From positions 2,966,877 to 3,030,876 of the forward strand of contig NZ_CM000745.1 of assembly GCF_000161455.1 (NCBI RefSeq): a stretch of 64,000 bases of DNA, written 5' to 3'. The notes below the pieces were generated by a model. It worked only from the letters and a program-made list of their open reading frames with translations. It ran no database searches and was not told the DNA's origin. Below are positions 50,876 to 59,583 of the stretch, piece after piece. A program made the translations under genes and the position numbers. Origin of the DNA: Bacillus pseudomycoides DSM 12442. GTDB taxonomy: Bacteria > Bacillota > Bacilli > Bacillales > Bacillaceae_G. Position 1 is the first letter of the stretch. The number at the start of each line of letters is the position of its first letter.

Positions 50876-52078
50876 TTAAAATGTTTCTTGTGATAAATGA
50901 ATAAGATGAGCTAGAAATTCTTCACCTGTAATAATTGCTTTTCCTCCGCCGCGAGCGCTTTTTTGATTACCGCCTCCTTTTCCTTCAATAGTAGGAAGAG
51001 CATTTTTCAAAATTGTATTCATGTTTGCTGTTACCGCTTTCCCGCATGCAAGAACGCATTGTAATTTTTCTTCATTTTCGGTAACTAGGTATGTAATAGA
51101 GTTTTCATTTTGTTCGGTAATGATAGCTGATAATTTCGTGATTTCCTGCATGGAACGATGTGTAAAGACTTTAGAAATGAGTGTTCCAGCATGTATGTCT
51201 ATGGATTGTTGCAACAATTTATTTGCTTCTACGAAAAGTAGTTTTTCGTTCATAGTTTGTAGTGCTTTTTCGTTTTCTTCTTGAGAAGTAAGAAGCTGGG
51301 TTACTTTATTTGGAATATCATTTTCACTACTATTTAACTGTTTGGAAACGTCTTTAATAATTTGTTGATGACGCTTCATTAACTTGAGTACACGCCATCC
51401 TGCAACCAATGTTAAACGGATACCACCTTTATTCCGCTCCCACCCTATTATATGAATTGGCCCCACTTCACCTGTATATTTTGGATGTGTGCCACCACAA
51501 CCGTTGTAATCGTAGTTTTCAATGATTACAACGCGAATATTTTCTGTAATTGTTGGTTCTTTTCGGAGAGGTAACTGTTTTGCTTCCTCTAAGTTCATCC
51601 ATTTAATATGGATAGGATGATTTTCAAAGACAATCTGATTTGCAATTTGGAGTGCGCTAGTAGCTGTTTCTATCGAAAGTTCAGGTGTATCTAAATCAAT
51701 TGTTATCGTTTCTTTTCCAAGATGAAAACCAATTGTGGGAATGTCAAAATGATCCCAAAATGCAGCGGATAGAATATGCTGAGCTGTATGTTGTTGCATA
51801 TGATCAAAACGACGCTGCCAATTAATTTTACCCGTTACCTCTTTTGTATGTAATTCACTTGATATAAAATGACGGATTTCGCCCTCAACTTCCTCAACAT
51901 TGACGACGGAAGCTTCATTTAATGTTCCTGTATCATGTGGTTGCCCACCGCCAGTTGGGTAAAATGCTGTTTCTGTCAAAGTAACATATAATTTTTCTTC
52001 GCTATCATAGGCCTGTTTAATAATTTGTGCTGTAAATGTTTGCTGATAGGCATCGATGTAATATAATTTTTGGTTCAC
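50876..52078 (-). CDS. AlaX-type alanyl-tRNA editing protein with DHHA1 domain
   Basis: A 400-residue trans-editing protein that removes wrongly attached amino acids (such as serine) from tRNA-Ala. The N-terminal editing core has TAFYPTGGGQPHDTG, the zinc ligands HTAQHILSAAF (HxxxH) and CGGTHPKYTGEVG (CxxxH). A coiled middle and a C-terminal DHHA1 domain ending GGGNQKSARGGGKA follow. This is the long AlaX form. GTG at 52078 behind AAGGAGTACG is the better start; the frame is open to 52120. Confidence 0.88.
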   Translation of the reverse strand: MNQKLYYIDAYQQTFTAQIIKQAYDSEEKLYVTLTETAFYPTGGGQPHDTGTLNEASVVNVEEVEGEIRHFISSELHTKEVTGKINWQRRFDHMQQHTAQHILSAAFWDHFDIPTIGFHLGKETITIDLDTPELSIETATSALQIANQIVFENHPIHIKWMNLEEAKQLPLRKEPTITENIRVVIIENYDYNGCGGTHPKYTGEVGPIHIIGWERNKGGIRLTLVAGWRVLKLMKRHQQIIKDVSKQLNSSENDIPNKVTQLLTSQEENEKALQTMNEKLLFVEANKLLQQSIDIHAGTLISKVFTHRSMQEITKLSAIITEQNENSITYLVTENEEKLQCVLACGKAVTANMNTILKNALPTIEGKGGGNQKSARGGGKAIITGEEFLAHLIHLSQETF

Positions 52079-52215
52079 TTTCGTACTCCTTTCTATCTCA
52101 CTAGTTTCATTGTAAAACAATCTAAATAAGTTTCCTAATATTTCAGAAGAAAAAATCTCTTTTTTAGAATTTTCTTGCTATAATAAGAAAAAGGGAATAT
52201 ACGGGGGTGGATGAA

Positions 52216-52608
52216 ATGCTGTATGAAAATGGCGTAGACAAATTGATTCGTCTCAATACAAATATTTCTGAACTATATCGAGAATTACATGGAATGACTC
52301 GGACTTTAATGGAGTGTAATCGAGAAAGTATAATATTCGATCGGTTATATGTGAAAGAGTTATTATGGAAAAAAGAAGATGTGTCCGCTATGTATGATCA
52401 GCTTCTCGTTCAGCTTTGTATCAATGAATGCTTTGATTTAAAAAGTGTCATCACTGGTGAATACAAATATACGTATGAGGAAGTGGAAAATGCGGTTCTT
52501 GAATTTAATGAAAAGTATGATGTGAACATCCTAATCAAGGACGTTTGCAAAGAGTTACAGTTTACATATGGTATTGACATGGAATTATCTAGGATAGCCA
52601 AGGTGTAA
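52216..52608 (+). CDS. Hypothetical protein, 130 aa
   Basis: A helical, acidic, soluble protein starting at ATG 52216 behind GGGGGTGG (a GTG at 52207 is also in frame but lies within the site). Features are LIRLNTNISELYRELHGMTR and a C-terminal EEVENAVLEFNEKYDVNILI. Two cysteines, no metal motif. I do not recognise a family. It is divergent from the AlaX gene and ends in a weak terminator before the repeat at 52691. Confidence 0.65.
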   Translation: MLYENGVDKLIRLNTNISELYRELHGMTRTLMECNRESIIFDRLYVKELLWKKEDVSAMYDQLLVQLCINECFDLKSVITGEYKYTYEEVENAVLEFNEKYDVNILIKDVCKELQFTYGIDMELSRIAKV

Positions 52609-52632
52609 TCATATTTACTATAAAAACAGGGA

Positions 52633-52663
52633 GAAGAAAGCTGTTAGTTTGCTTTCTTTTTCT
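52633..52663 (+). terminator. Terminator after the 130-residue gene
   Basis: AGAAAGC / GCTTTCT around TGTTAGTTT with T5 following. Confidence 0.7.
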
Positions 52664-52690
52664 ATGCATATGCATGAAATAGGGTTAGAA

Positions 52691-52857
52691 GCTTAATTTT
52701 ACCCCGCATTAACGGACAGTAATCCTCCCTATCTCAAGGTTCAGAGAGAAGAAAGGAAGATAGGTAGGGGATAACTGCTCGTAAAAGCTCGAGTGGTGAA
52801 GGCTTTCCATCAGTGGGAGATGAAGAAAACCCACACTGATGGAAGTTTCACTTTATA
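52691..52857 (+). repeat. Interspersed repeat, copy 1 (bcr-like)
   Basis: This copy starts near CCCCGCATTAACGGACAGTAA and ends with AGTTTCACTTTAT. Inside it has CCTCCCTATCT pairing with AGATAGGTAGGGG, and CCATCAGTGGG pairing with CCCACACTGATGG around GATGAAGAAAA. Two further copies lie at 58504 and 61222. It is consistent with the bcr-type repeats described in the B. cereus group; the subfamily is not determined. Confidence 0.7.
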
Positions 52858-52868
52858 TAAAATAAAGA

Positions 52869-52917
52869 AAAAACAGGGTAGGAAAAATTAGTAACAAACT
52901 TTTTCTACTCTGTTTTT
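52869..52917 (-). terminator. Terminator of the cotM-like gene
   Basis: AAAAACAGGGTAGGAAAAA / TTTTTCTACTCTGTTTTT with a 12-base loop, directly after the stop of the minus-strand gene. Confidence 0.8.
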
Positions 52918-52927
52918 ATATAACGTT

Positions 52928-53308
52928 TTAATTAAAAAAAAGAACTTTTTTCTCATGTTCATTTGCAACTTCAGTTTTTGAAATGTGTATGGCAAGAAAG
53001 CCATTTTCTAAACAGGCTAGCATTTTTTTATAGATGATGTTAGCAGGTAAAGAAATTGTTCGTTGCAAGGACGAGTTCTTATGAAATATATGAATTGCTA
53101 GGCCTGTCTCCATCTTGTTTATAAGTACATCTTGTTCTGACACATTAAGGATATCAGTTTCTAAAATATACTCTTGCTCCGTTTCACAAAGATCAATGTG
53201 AATGTGATTAGGGAAACTGAAGTTGTCGTATGAATCAGAGCAAAACTGATCCATCCATTCTTCAAAACCATCAACATGAAAAAGACAGTTTTTCTTTTTC
53301 TTGCCCAT
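52928..53308 (-). CDS. cotM: CotM-like spore coat protein (Hsp20 family)
   Basis: A 126-residue protein with a small heat-shock (alpha-crystallin) core: HIDLCETEQEYILETDILN through TISLPANIIYKKM to GFLAIHISKTE. The N terminus is basic (GKKKKNC). B. subtilis CotM is a spore outer-coat protein of this family and lies in the same place, just before sspP. The identification therefore rests on family, size and position. ATG at 53308 has GGAGG nine bases upstream. Expression late in sporulation is expected but no SigK promoter was identified with confidence. Confidence 0.8.
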   Translation of the reverse strand: MGKKKKNCLFHVDGFEEWMDQFCSDSYDNFSFPNHIHIDLCETEQEYILETDILNVSEQDVLINKMETGLAIHIFHKNSSLQRTISLPANIIYKKMLACLENGFLAIHISKTEVANEHEKKVLFFN

Positions 53309-53451
53309 GTAAGACACCCTCCGTAAAGTCTCAATTCATATTATAATATGCATTAAGAAATTAGAGGTGAAAAACAAACTAGAAAATATGTTGAGTGGTT
53401 TGTTGTAAATAGCTTAAGTGAGAAGGACAATACATGTGCATTGTCCTTCTT

Positions 53452-53595
53452 TTACATATCGTGATGCGTGTGATTTTTTTGTCTTGAATGATTTCGGTTT
53501 TTTACTTTATGTGACCCACTTAGCGGCTCAGGTTGCCCAGAAGGCTGTCCTTTTTTTGTGTTTTGACGAATAGACTTGCTATTGTTTTTTTCCAT
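53452..53595 (-). CDS. sspP: Small acid-soluble spore protein P
   Basis: A 47-residue basic, histidine-rich minor SASP. SIRQNTKKGQPSGQPEPLSG and KVKNRNHSRQ followed by THHDM at the end match B. subtilis SspP almost throughout. The strong AGAAGGAGGTG site lies before the ATG. Made in the forespore in the model organism. Its place next to cotM and sspO is the ancestral one. A hairpin (GAAGGACAAT / ATTGTCCTTC, 53421-53450) lies just past the stop. Confidence 0.93.
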   Translation of the reverse strand: MEKNNSKSIRQNTKKGQPSGQPEPLSGSHKVKNRNHSRQKNHTHHDM

Positions 53596-53715
53596 GTTGT
53601 GTTGCACCTCCTTCTTGTATTTAGAATGAGAGAACTTTGTAAATTTATACGAGAATGTTTTTATGAAAAAAGGTAAAGCTAAGTGAGACTAACTATAACA
53701 GAAAGGGGAAAGCGT

Positions 53716-53979
53716 ATGCCGTATCATAAAGATAAACAGCAAGCTTTTCAAGCCGCACAACAAGGAGTCGTACAAGCGGAAAATTTATACAAAAATATTG
53801 TGAAAAATGACCCGAATTATGGTCAGGATTTAAAGCATTTACGCCAAGAAGTTCAAGAGGCATATGAACAAATTCAAAATGCATTGGAAGTAGCATCTGA
53901 AACACAACGTCCACAACTTGAGCAGTATGAAAGTAATTTGCAAAACATTATACGAGATGTGGATCTGCTAGGCGATTGA
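53716..53979 (+). CDS. Hypothetical coiled-coil protein, 87 aa
   Basis: A glutamine-rich, helical protein (KDKQQAFQAAQQGVVQAENL, then QEVQEAYEQIQNALEVASE) with no tryptophan or cysteine. It looks like a small two-helix coiled coil. The ATG at 53716 has AAAGGGGAAAG. It starts 120 bases from sspP in the opposite direction and sits among spore genes, so a spore role is possible but unsupported. The stop is followed by a hairpin GAACAGGTTGT / ACAACCTGTTC (53979-54009) without a T run, which lies before the deacetylase gene. Confidence 0.65.
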   Translation: MPYHKDKQQAFQAAQQGVVQAENLYKNIVKNDPNYGQDLKHLRQEVQEAYEQIQNALEVASETQRPQLEQYESNLQNIIRDVDLLGD

Positions 53980-54023
53980 ACAGGTTGTATGAGTTCAACA
54001 ACCTGTTCAAGTTTGGAGTCAAT

Positions 54024-54749
54024 ATGTTGAAAAGAAAAATTTCTGTAATAATCATTTGTTTGGTTTGTGTTGTACATATATTTCAAGTGGACAAAGTAGA
54101 AGCGAAAATGCTGATGAGAAAAGAATTAGAGCCTACGGGTTATGTAACGTGGGAGGTACCAAATAACGAGAAGATAATTGCAATTACATTTGATGATGGT
54201 CCGGATCCTACGTATACTCCGCAGGTGTTAAAGCTATTACACCAATATAAAGCTGAGGCAACTTTTTTTATGATTGGTTTTCGGATTCAGCGGAATCCGT
54301 ATTTAGTTAAGCAGGTGCTAAAGGAAGGACATGAGATTGGAAATCATACGATGAATCATTTATATGCTAGAAGTGCATCTGATGAAAGATTAAAAGATGA
54401 TATTTTAGCGGGGAAAAAGTATTTACAAAAGTGGGTAAAGGAGCCGCTACTTTTCCGTCCACCAGGTGGATATATTAACTACGCAGTTTTTACGACGGCA
54501 AAAGAAGCGGGTTATCAAACCGTTTTATGGTCTTGGCATCAAGATCCAAAAGATTGGGCAAATCCAGGAACTGAGTCCATTGTGAATCATGTTGTGAAAA
54601 ATGCGAAGAGTGGAGATATAGTGTTATTACATGATGGTGGAAGTGATCGGAGTCAAACTGTAGCTGCATTAGAGAAAATTCTGCCGGCCCTTCAAAAAGA
54701 AGGGTATCGATTTGTAAAAGTTTCGGAATTGTTACGTTATAAACATTAA
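54024..54749 (+). CDS. Polysaccharide deacetylase (NodB family)
   Basis: A 241-residue enzyme with an N-terminal signal or anchor segment (ISVIIICLVCVVHIFQV). The five NodB motifs are present: ITFDDGPDPTYTP, GNHTMNH, FRPPGGYIN, a DPKDWANPGT segment and VLLHDGGSDRSQ. It removes acetyl groups from peptidoglycan or another surface polymer outside the membrane. The family is rich in B. cereus and several members act in spore-cortex or lysozyme resistance; which applies here is not shown. Ribosome site GGAGTC. A terminator is shared with sspO. Confidence 0.9.
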   Translation: MLKRKISVIIICLVCVVHIFQVDKVEAKMLMRKELEPTGYVTWEVPNNEKIIAITFDDGPDPTYTPQVLKLLHQYKAEATFFMIGFRIQRNPYLVKQVLKEGHEIGNHTMNHLYARSASDERLKDDILAGKKYLQKWVKEPLLFRPPGGYINYAVFTTAKEAGYQTVLWSWHQDPKDWANPGTESIVNHVVKNAKSGDIVLLHDGGSDRSQTVAALEKILPALQKEGYRFVKVSELLRYKH

Positions 54750-54751
54750 AT

Positions 54752-54785
54752 AAAAATCCCAAAAGGAGTACCTTTTGGGATTTTT
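54752..54785. terminator. Bidirectional terminator
   Basis: AAAAATCCCAAAAGG / CCTTTTGGGATTTTT around AGTA. Confidence 0.92.
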
Positions 54786-54787
54786 CA

Positions 54788-54937
54788 TTACTGATTCTTC
54801 TTACGTTTTTTATTATTTTGACGCTGAGCTGGTGTTAGTGGTTCGTTTGCAAACTCCTCATTATAACCAGTTCCTTGTCCTTGTGCTGATGCAGCATTCA
54901 TTCCTGGAATTACATGATTTGCTTTACGTTTACCCAT
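54788..54937 (-). CDS. sspO: Small acid-soluble spore protein O
   Basis: A 49-residue protein starting GKRKANHVIPGMNAASAQGQ and ending RQNNKKRKKNQ, as in SspO (CotK) of Bacillus. A minor SASP found in the spore core. Ribosome site AGGGGTGAAA. In B. subtilis sspO and sspP form one operon; here the coiled-coil gene and the deacetylase gene, both on the other strand, separate them, so they must be transcribed independently. Confidence 0.93.
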   Translation of the reverse strand: MGKRKANHVIPGMNAASAQGQGTGYNEEFANEPLTPAQRQNNKKRKKNQ

Positions 54938-55156
54938 TTAGTTTCACCCCTATAATGTTTTCTTTATAAACAAATAATGATACATGTATGAACGTAAAGT
55001 AATACTCAAAGAGAAAGCTTTACTTTATGGTAATAGTATTCATAAGGAGAGCGAAGACTATTCAAAATTCCAGAGATAAAGAAAACTTATGATAAACTAT
55101 AAGTTTCTTATTATTTACTTATTTAGAAAGTTGTAATAAGATATTATCGTAAGGTA

Positions 55157-55185
55157 TTGAAAAATTTGTCTACATTTTATATTCA
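55157..55185 (+). promoter_or_regulatory. Probable aconitase promoter
   Basis: -35 TTGAAA (55157-55162), 17-base spacer, -10 TATTCA (55180-55185), about 35 bases before the start codon. An exact CcpC operator was not found. Confidence 0.45.
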
Positions 55186-55220
55186 GACAACTCAGTCACG
55201 TTTAACAGGGGGGAAACATA

Positions 55221-57944
55221 ATGGTCAAACATAATCCATTTCAATCTCGTGAAACATTTGAAGTAGATGGAAAAACGTATCATTATTATCAATTGAAAGC
55301 GCTTGAAAATGCAGGGGTTGGCAACGTATCACAATTACCATATTCAATTAAAGTTTTGCTTGAATCTGTACTTCGTCAAGTTGATGGACGTGTCATTACA
55401 GAAGAGCATGTTACAAATTTAGCGAAGTGGGGAACGAAAGATGTTCAAGATATCGATGTTCCATTTAAACCATCTCGCGTAATTTTACAAGACTTCACAG
55501 GTGTTCCAGCTGTCGTTGATTTGGCTTCACTTCGAAAAGCAATGGCGGACATGGGTGGAGATCCTGATAAAATTAATCCGGAAATTACTGTAGATCTTGT
55601 AATCGATCACTCTGTACAGGTTGATAGAGCGGGTACAGCAGACGCGCTTGAATTCAACATGGACTTAGAGTTTAAACGTAATGAAGAACGTTATAAATTT
55701 TTAAGCTGGGCACAAAAATCGTTTGATAACTATCGTGCAGTGCCACCAGCAACAGGTATTGTACACCAAGTAAACCTTGAGTATTTAGCACCAGTTGTTC
55801 ATGCGGTGAAAAATGCTGAAGGTGAATTAGTTGCATACCCAGATTCATTAGTGGGAACAGACTCTCATACTACAATGATTAATGGTATCGGTGTCCTTGG
55901 ATGGGGCGTTGGTGGTATTGAGGCAGAAGCAGGGATGCTTGGACAACCTTCATACTTCCCAGTACCAGAAGTAATCGGTGTTAAATTAACTGGTACACTT
56001 CCAAGTGGTACAACAGCAACAGACGTTGCGTTAAAAGTAACACAAGTGTTACGTCAGAAAGGTGTAGTTGGTAAATTTGTTGAGTTCTTCGGTAGCGGAC
56101 TACAAAGCATGCCTTTAGCTGACCGTGCAACAATTTCAAACATGGCACCAGAATACGGTGCAACTTGTGGATTCTTCCCAATTGATGAAATTTCATTAGA
56201 TTACTTACGTTTAACAGGAAGAGACGAAGAACAAATTCGCATTGTTGAAGAATACTGTAAAGCAAACGGTTTATTCTATACAGCAGACAGTAAAGATCCA
56301 ATTTATACAGATCTTGTTGAGATTGATTTAAATACAATTGAATCTAACCTTTCAGGACCAAAACGTCCACAAGATTTAATCCCTCTTTCAAACATGAAAG
56401 ATGAGTTCCATAAAGCGGTTGTGGCACCAGTTGGAACGCAAGGACTTGGGTTCAATGAACAAGAATTTGATAAAGAAGTGAAAGTTGCATTAAAAGATCA
56501 AGAAGTAACGATGAAAACAGGTGCAATTGCAATCGCTGCGATTACAAGCTGTACAAATACATCTAATCCATATGTATTAATTGGTGCAGGCTTAGTTGCG
56601 AAAAAAGCAATTGAAAAAGGACTTAAAGTACCTGGTTATGTAAAAACATCATTAGCACCAGGATCTAAAGTAGTAACGGAATACTTAGATAAATCAGGCC
56701 TAACAACTTATTTAGATCAATTAGGATTCCAAACAGTTGGTTACGGATGTACAACTTGTATCGGTAACTCTGGCCCATTAGAACTAGAATTAGAAGAAGC
56801 AATTGCGGCAAATGACCTATTAGTAACATCTGTTTTATCTGGTAACCGTAACTTTGAAGGTCGTATTCATCCGCTTGTAAAAGCGAACTACTTAGCATCA
56901 CCACCACTTGTTGTGGCGTATGCACTTGCTGGTACAGTGGATATCGACTTGAAAAATGATGCAATCGGTAAAGATGCAAACGGTAACCCGATTTACTTTA
57001 ACGACATTTGGCCATCAGCTAAAGAAATTGAAGAAGTGGTTCAAAGCGTCGTAACGTCTGAATTGTTCAAAAAAGAATATGCACAAGTATTTAACAGCAA
57101 TGAACGCTGGAATGAAATTCAAACTTCAAATGAAGCGTTATATACTTGGGATAATGACTCAACATACATTCAAAATCCACCGTTCTTTGAAGGATTATCA
57201 AAAGAACCAGGTGAAGTAGAAACACTTTCAGGTTTACGCGTAGTTGGTAAATTTGGTGACTCTGTAACAACAGACCATATTTCACCAGCAGGTTCAATTG
57301 GTAAACATACACCAGCAGGCCGCTATTTATTAGAAAATGGTGTACAGCCAGTTGACTTTAACTCTTATGGTTCTCGCCGTGGTAATCATGAAGTTATGAT
57401 GCGTGGTACATTCGCAAATATCCGTATCAAAAACCAAATCGCACCAGGAACAGAAGGTGGATATACAACTTACTGGCCAACTGGTGAAGTAACATCTATC
57501 TATGATGCTGCGATGAAATATAAAGAAGACGGCACTGGACTTCTTGTAGTTGCTGGTAAAGATTACGGTATGGGAAGTTCTCGTGACTGGGCTGCGAAAG
57601 GTACAAACCTTTTAGGTATTAAAGCAGTAATCGCAGAAAGCTTCGAGCGTATTCACCGCAGTAACCTTGTATTAATGGGCGTATTACCATTACAATTTAA
57701 AGAAGGCGAAAGTACTGAAACATTAGGTCTTGTTGGTAACGAATCATTTGAAATTCAAATTGATAAAACAGTTAAACCACGCGATCTTGTAAAAGTAGTT
57801 GCAATTGACCCAGAAGGAAACGAAAAACAATTTGAAGTAGTAGCACGTTTCGATAGTGAAGTAGAAATTGACTACTACCGTCACGGTGGTATCTTACAAA
57901 TGGTGCTTCGTGAAAAAATTGAAGAGTCTAAGGTGTCAAACTAA
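55221..57944 (+). CDS. acnA: Aconitate hydratase (AcnA/CitB type)
   Basis: Tricarboxylic-acid-cycle enzyme that interconverts citrate and isocitrate using a 4Fe-4S cluster. At 907 residues it is full length for the AcnA/IRP class. The cluster cysteines are at residues 444 (ITSCTNTSNP), 510 and 513 (GYGCTTCIGNSG). Other marks are GTDSHTTMINGIGVLGWGVG and KDYGMGSSRDWAAKG. Proteins of this class also bind iron-responsive RNA when the cluster is lost. Ribosome site AGGGGGGAAA. It lies between sspO and the yneN gene as in B. subtilis (citB). Confidence 0.97.
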   Translation: MVKHNPFQSRETFEVDGKTYHYYQLKALENAGVGNVSQLPYSIKVLLESVLRQVDGRVITEEHVTNLAKWGTKDVQDIDVPFKPSRVILQDFTGVPAVVDLASLRKAMADMGGDPDKINPEITVDLVIDHSVQVDRAGTADALEFNMDLEFKRNEERYKFLSWAQKSFDNYRAVPPATGIVHQVNLEYLAPVVHAVKNAEGELVAYPDSLVGTDSHTTMINGIGVLGWGVGGIEAEAGMLGQPSYFPVPEVIGVKLTGTLPSGTTATDVALKVTQVLRQKGVVGKFVEFFGSGLQSMPLADRATISNMAPEYGATCGFFPIDEISLDYLRLTGRDEEQIRIVEEYCKANGLFYTADSKDPIYTDLVEIDLNTIESNLSGPKRPQDLIPLSNMKDEFHKAVVAPVGTQGLGFNEQEFDKEVKVALKDQEVTMKTGAIAIAAITSCTNTSNPYVLIGAGLVAKKAIEKGLKVPGYVKTSLAPGSKVVTEYLDKSGLTTYLDQLGFQTVGYGCTTCIGNSGPLELELEEAIAANDLLVTSVLSGNRNFEGRIHPLVKANYLASPPLVVAYALAGTVDIDLKNDAIGKDANGNPIYFNDIWPSAKEIEEVVQSVVTSELFKKEYAQVFNSNERWNEIQTSNEALYTWDNDSTYIQNPPFFEGLSKEPGEVETLSGLRVVGKFGDSVTTDHISPAGSIGKHTPAGRYLLENGVQPVDFNSYGSRRGNHEVMMRGTFANIRIKNQIAPGTEGGYTTYWPTGEVTSIYDAAMKYKEDGTGLLVVAGKDYGMGSSRDWAAKGTNLLGIKAVIAESFERIHRSNLVLMGVLPLQFKEGESTETLGLVGNESFEIQIDKTVKPRDLVKVVAIDPEGNEKQFEVVARFDSEVEIDYYRHGGILQMVLREKIEESKVSN

Positions 57945-57983
57945 TTAAGTGTAGTAATAGAGAAAAGTAAATATTTTCAATCG

Positions 57984-58020
57984 AAATGAGGAAGCTGATT
58001 GTGGTTAGCTTCCTCATTTT
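57984..58020 (+). terminator. Terminator after aconitase
   Basis: AAATGAGGAAGCT / AGCTTCCTCATTTT with loop GATTGTGGTT. Confidence 0.88.
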
Positions 58021-58064
58021 ATGTGCAAGGAAAGTGGTGAAACTATATGGTTTCATCTCTTTCC

Positions 58065-58400
58065 TTATTCTGCTTTATTAAGTTGATACTCATATGTAGA
58101 CGAATTTTCCGTATTAAATTCTTTTACCAATGTAATCTTATTTGTATCTGGGTTATACTTGAAAATTTTAATAGTGTGCCGATCACCGCTGTCAGGGTTA
58201 CTCTCTTGTAAAGCAAATGTATTTTCTGCAATTTGAGTCATATTACTAGTTTGATCATTTTGTACACTTATTGGAGTAGTATCATGGTTTGTAGAAACTT
58301 CAATGACGCTTTCTTTGTTAAAAAATATAAGGACTAGAATTAAGATTACAAGACAAATACGCATATAGCGTAGTTCTTTACTAATTGGGTGTTCTCCCAT
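58065..58400 (-). CDS. Hypothetical membrane-anchored protein, 111 aa
   Basis: One N-terminal membrane span (MRICLVILILVLIFF, about residues 13-27) is followed by a polar extracytoplasmic part rich in Asn, Thr and Ser and ending SSTYEYQLNKAE. No lipobox cysteine and no known domain. The second ATG (58400) is better spaced from AAAGGATG than the one at 58409. It converges with the aconitase gene and its terminator. Function unknown. Confidence 0.6.
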   Translation of the reverse strand: MGEHPISKELRYMRICLVILILVLIFFNKESVIEVSTNHDTTPISVQNDQTSNMTQIAENTFALQESNPDSGDRHTIKIFKYNPDTNKITLVKEFNTENSSTYEYQLNKAE

Positions 58401-58503
58401 AGGGTTCATCCTTTCAATAATTACTACGAACTAGAGGTTGTTGTAATAGAGTAAAAGCTAATAATGTCAAACGTAGTGAATAAAATAAACGATATCAAAG
58501 CTG

Positions 58504-58604
58504 TATAAAGTGAAACTTTAATCAGTGGAGGCTTTCTTCATCCCCCACTGATTATTAGTTGAACGAATCGGGCTTTTACTGTCCTAAAATAGCGGGATAA
58601 AAGC
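58504..58604 (-). repeat. Interspersed repeat, copy 2 (bcr-like)
   Basis: On the minus strand it reads TTTTATCCCGCTATT, AGGACAGTAA, then AATCAGTGGGGGATGAAGAA with the answering arm CCTCCACTGATT and the end AAAGTTTCACTTTAT. It shares both ends with copies 1 and 3 but lacks the middle hairpin of copy 1. Confidence 0.7.
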
Positions 58605-58713
58605 ATATGCGGCCAGTTTTTCTTCTTTCAGGATCGTTACTAAATAAGGAGATAACCCATGCGATAATATTAATAGGATAGAATATGAAACTAAAAATAT
58701 AGAGAATGGCTTT
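58576..58713 (-). pseudogene. Possible relic of a small membrane protein
   Basis: Forty-five codons without a start read KAILYIFSFIFYPINIIAWV, then ISLFSNDPERRKTGRICFYP, ending in a stop inside the repeat copy. One hydrophobic span followed by a basic tail gives a protein-like look. A second open frame from an ATG at about 58730 overlaps it, so this reading is uncertain. Confidence 0.3.
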
Positions 58714-58793
58714 TTAAATGAGTGCATAAGAATCCTTTTTTTAAAAGGAAGGTATTTGCACAAAACAGTACAAGCATCTTCCTTATTGTCACC

Positions 58794-59384
58794 TCATATG
58801 TTTATATTTTTGCGTAAACGTATTTGATGAGAGAGCTTAGTTACAACTAGCCCTGTCATATAAAGAAAAGTTAGAATGAGAACTGTACTAATGATAGGAG
58901 ACTTTTGAAATGCGTATAACAACCTATCAATATAATAAATTTGATTTACATCTGTAATTGATTTTGGTGAAAAGACTAAATATTTCTCCCAATTCTTTTC
59001 CACAGCAATTATCGCACCTGTAGAATGTGTGACAAGTAATGTGTAAATAAAAATAGGAAGAACAATCATGAGTTGTAAACCGATTAATCCTGTTTTATGT
59101 TTTCTCCAGTATAACCAGCGAGTTATCATAATTCCTATTAAATAGACAATTGATAATACAAAAATTGTAGTAAAAACTGGATTATACTTAAAGGCATACA
59201 ACAGTTTGTCAATTTCATAAATTTGATTGGAGTCTTCTGCTGTTTGGGGAGTGAAGACGATATGTTGTTTCCAGTCCTCTGAAATACTTAAGTAGCTAGC
59301 AGTCCAGCTTGTAATAAACAATGAGAAAAATAAGATGGGGAGAATGATAACATATTGTAACCAATGCAAAACGGTTTTATTCAT
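58794..59384 (-). CDS. Membrane protein built of two tandem repeats
   Basis: A protein of about 196 residues with four membrane spans. The two halves are clear copies of each other: the extracytoplasmic loops read EDWKQHIVFTPQT...NQIYEIDKLLYAF and KNWEKYLVFSPKS...NQIYYIDRLLYAF, each between two spans. This is an internal gene duplication. The ATG at 59384 (MNKTVLHWLQ) is preferred; an ATG at 59396 and a TTG at 59405 are in frame, and the ribosome site is GAAAGGATG. I do not recognise the family. It is alone on the minus strand. Confidence 0.7.
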   Translation of the reverse strand: MNKTVLHWLQYVIILPILFFSLFITSWTASYLSISEDWKQHIVFTPQTAEDSNQIYEIDKLLYAFKYNPVFTTIFVLSIVYLIGIMITRWLYWRKHKTGLIGLQLMIVLPIFIYTLLVTHSTGAIIAVEKNWEKYLVFSPKSITDVNQIYYIDRLLYAFQKSPIISTVLILTFLYMTGLVVTKLSHQIRLRKNINI

Positions 59385-59583
59385 AAATAATGACATCCTT
59401 TCCAAATTATAACTATTATAATTATATGATAAAATGAAACGGTTTTCATTGTTATTAAGAATATTCTATTTATTTATCAGGAGAATATTTCCAAGGTTGT
59501 CTGTATAAGCTAAAATAAAGTATAAATACTATTGTTATTTTTAAGTGATATATAAAATGAGATAAGCGATAAGGATGATGTAT

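Noticed and set aside
59434..59447. cre-like palindrome TGAAACGGTTTTCA between yneN and the duplicated membrane protein
   Set aside because: The central CG is shifted by one base relative to the CcpA consensus on both strands.
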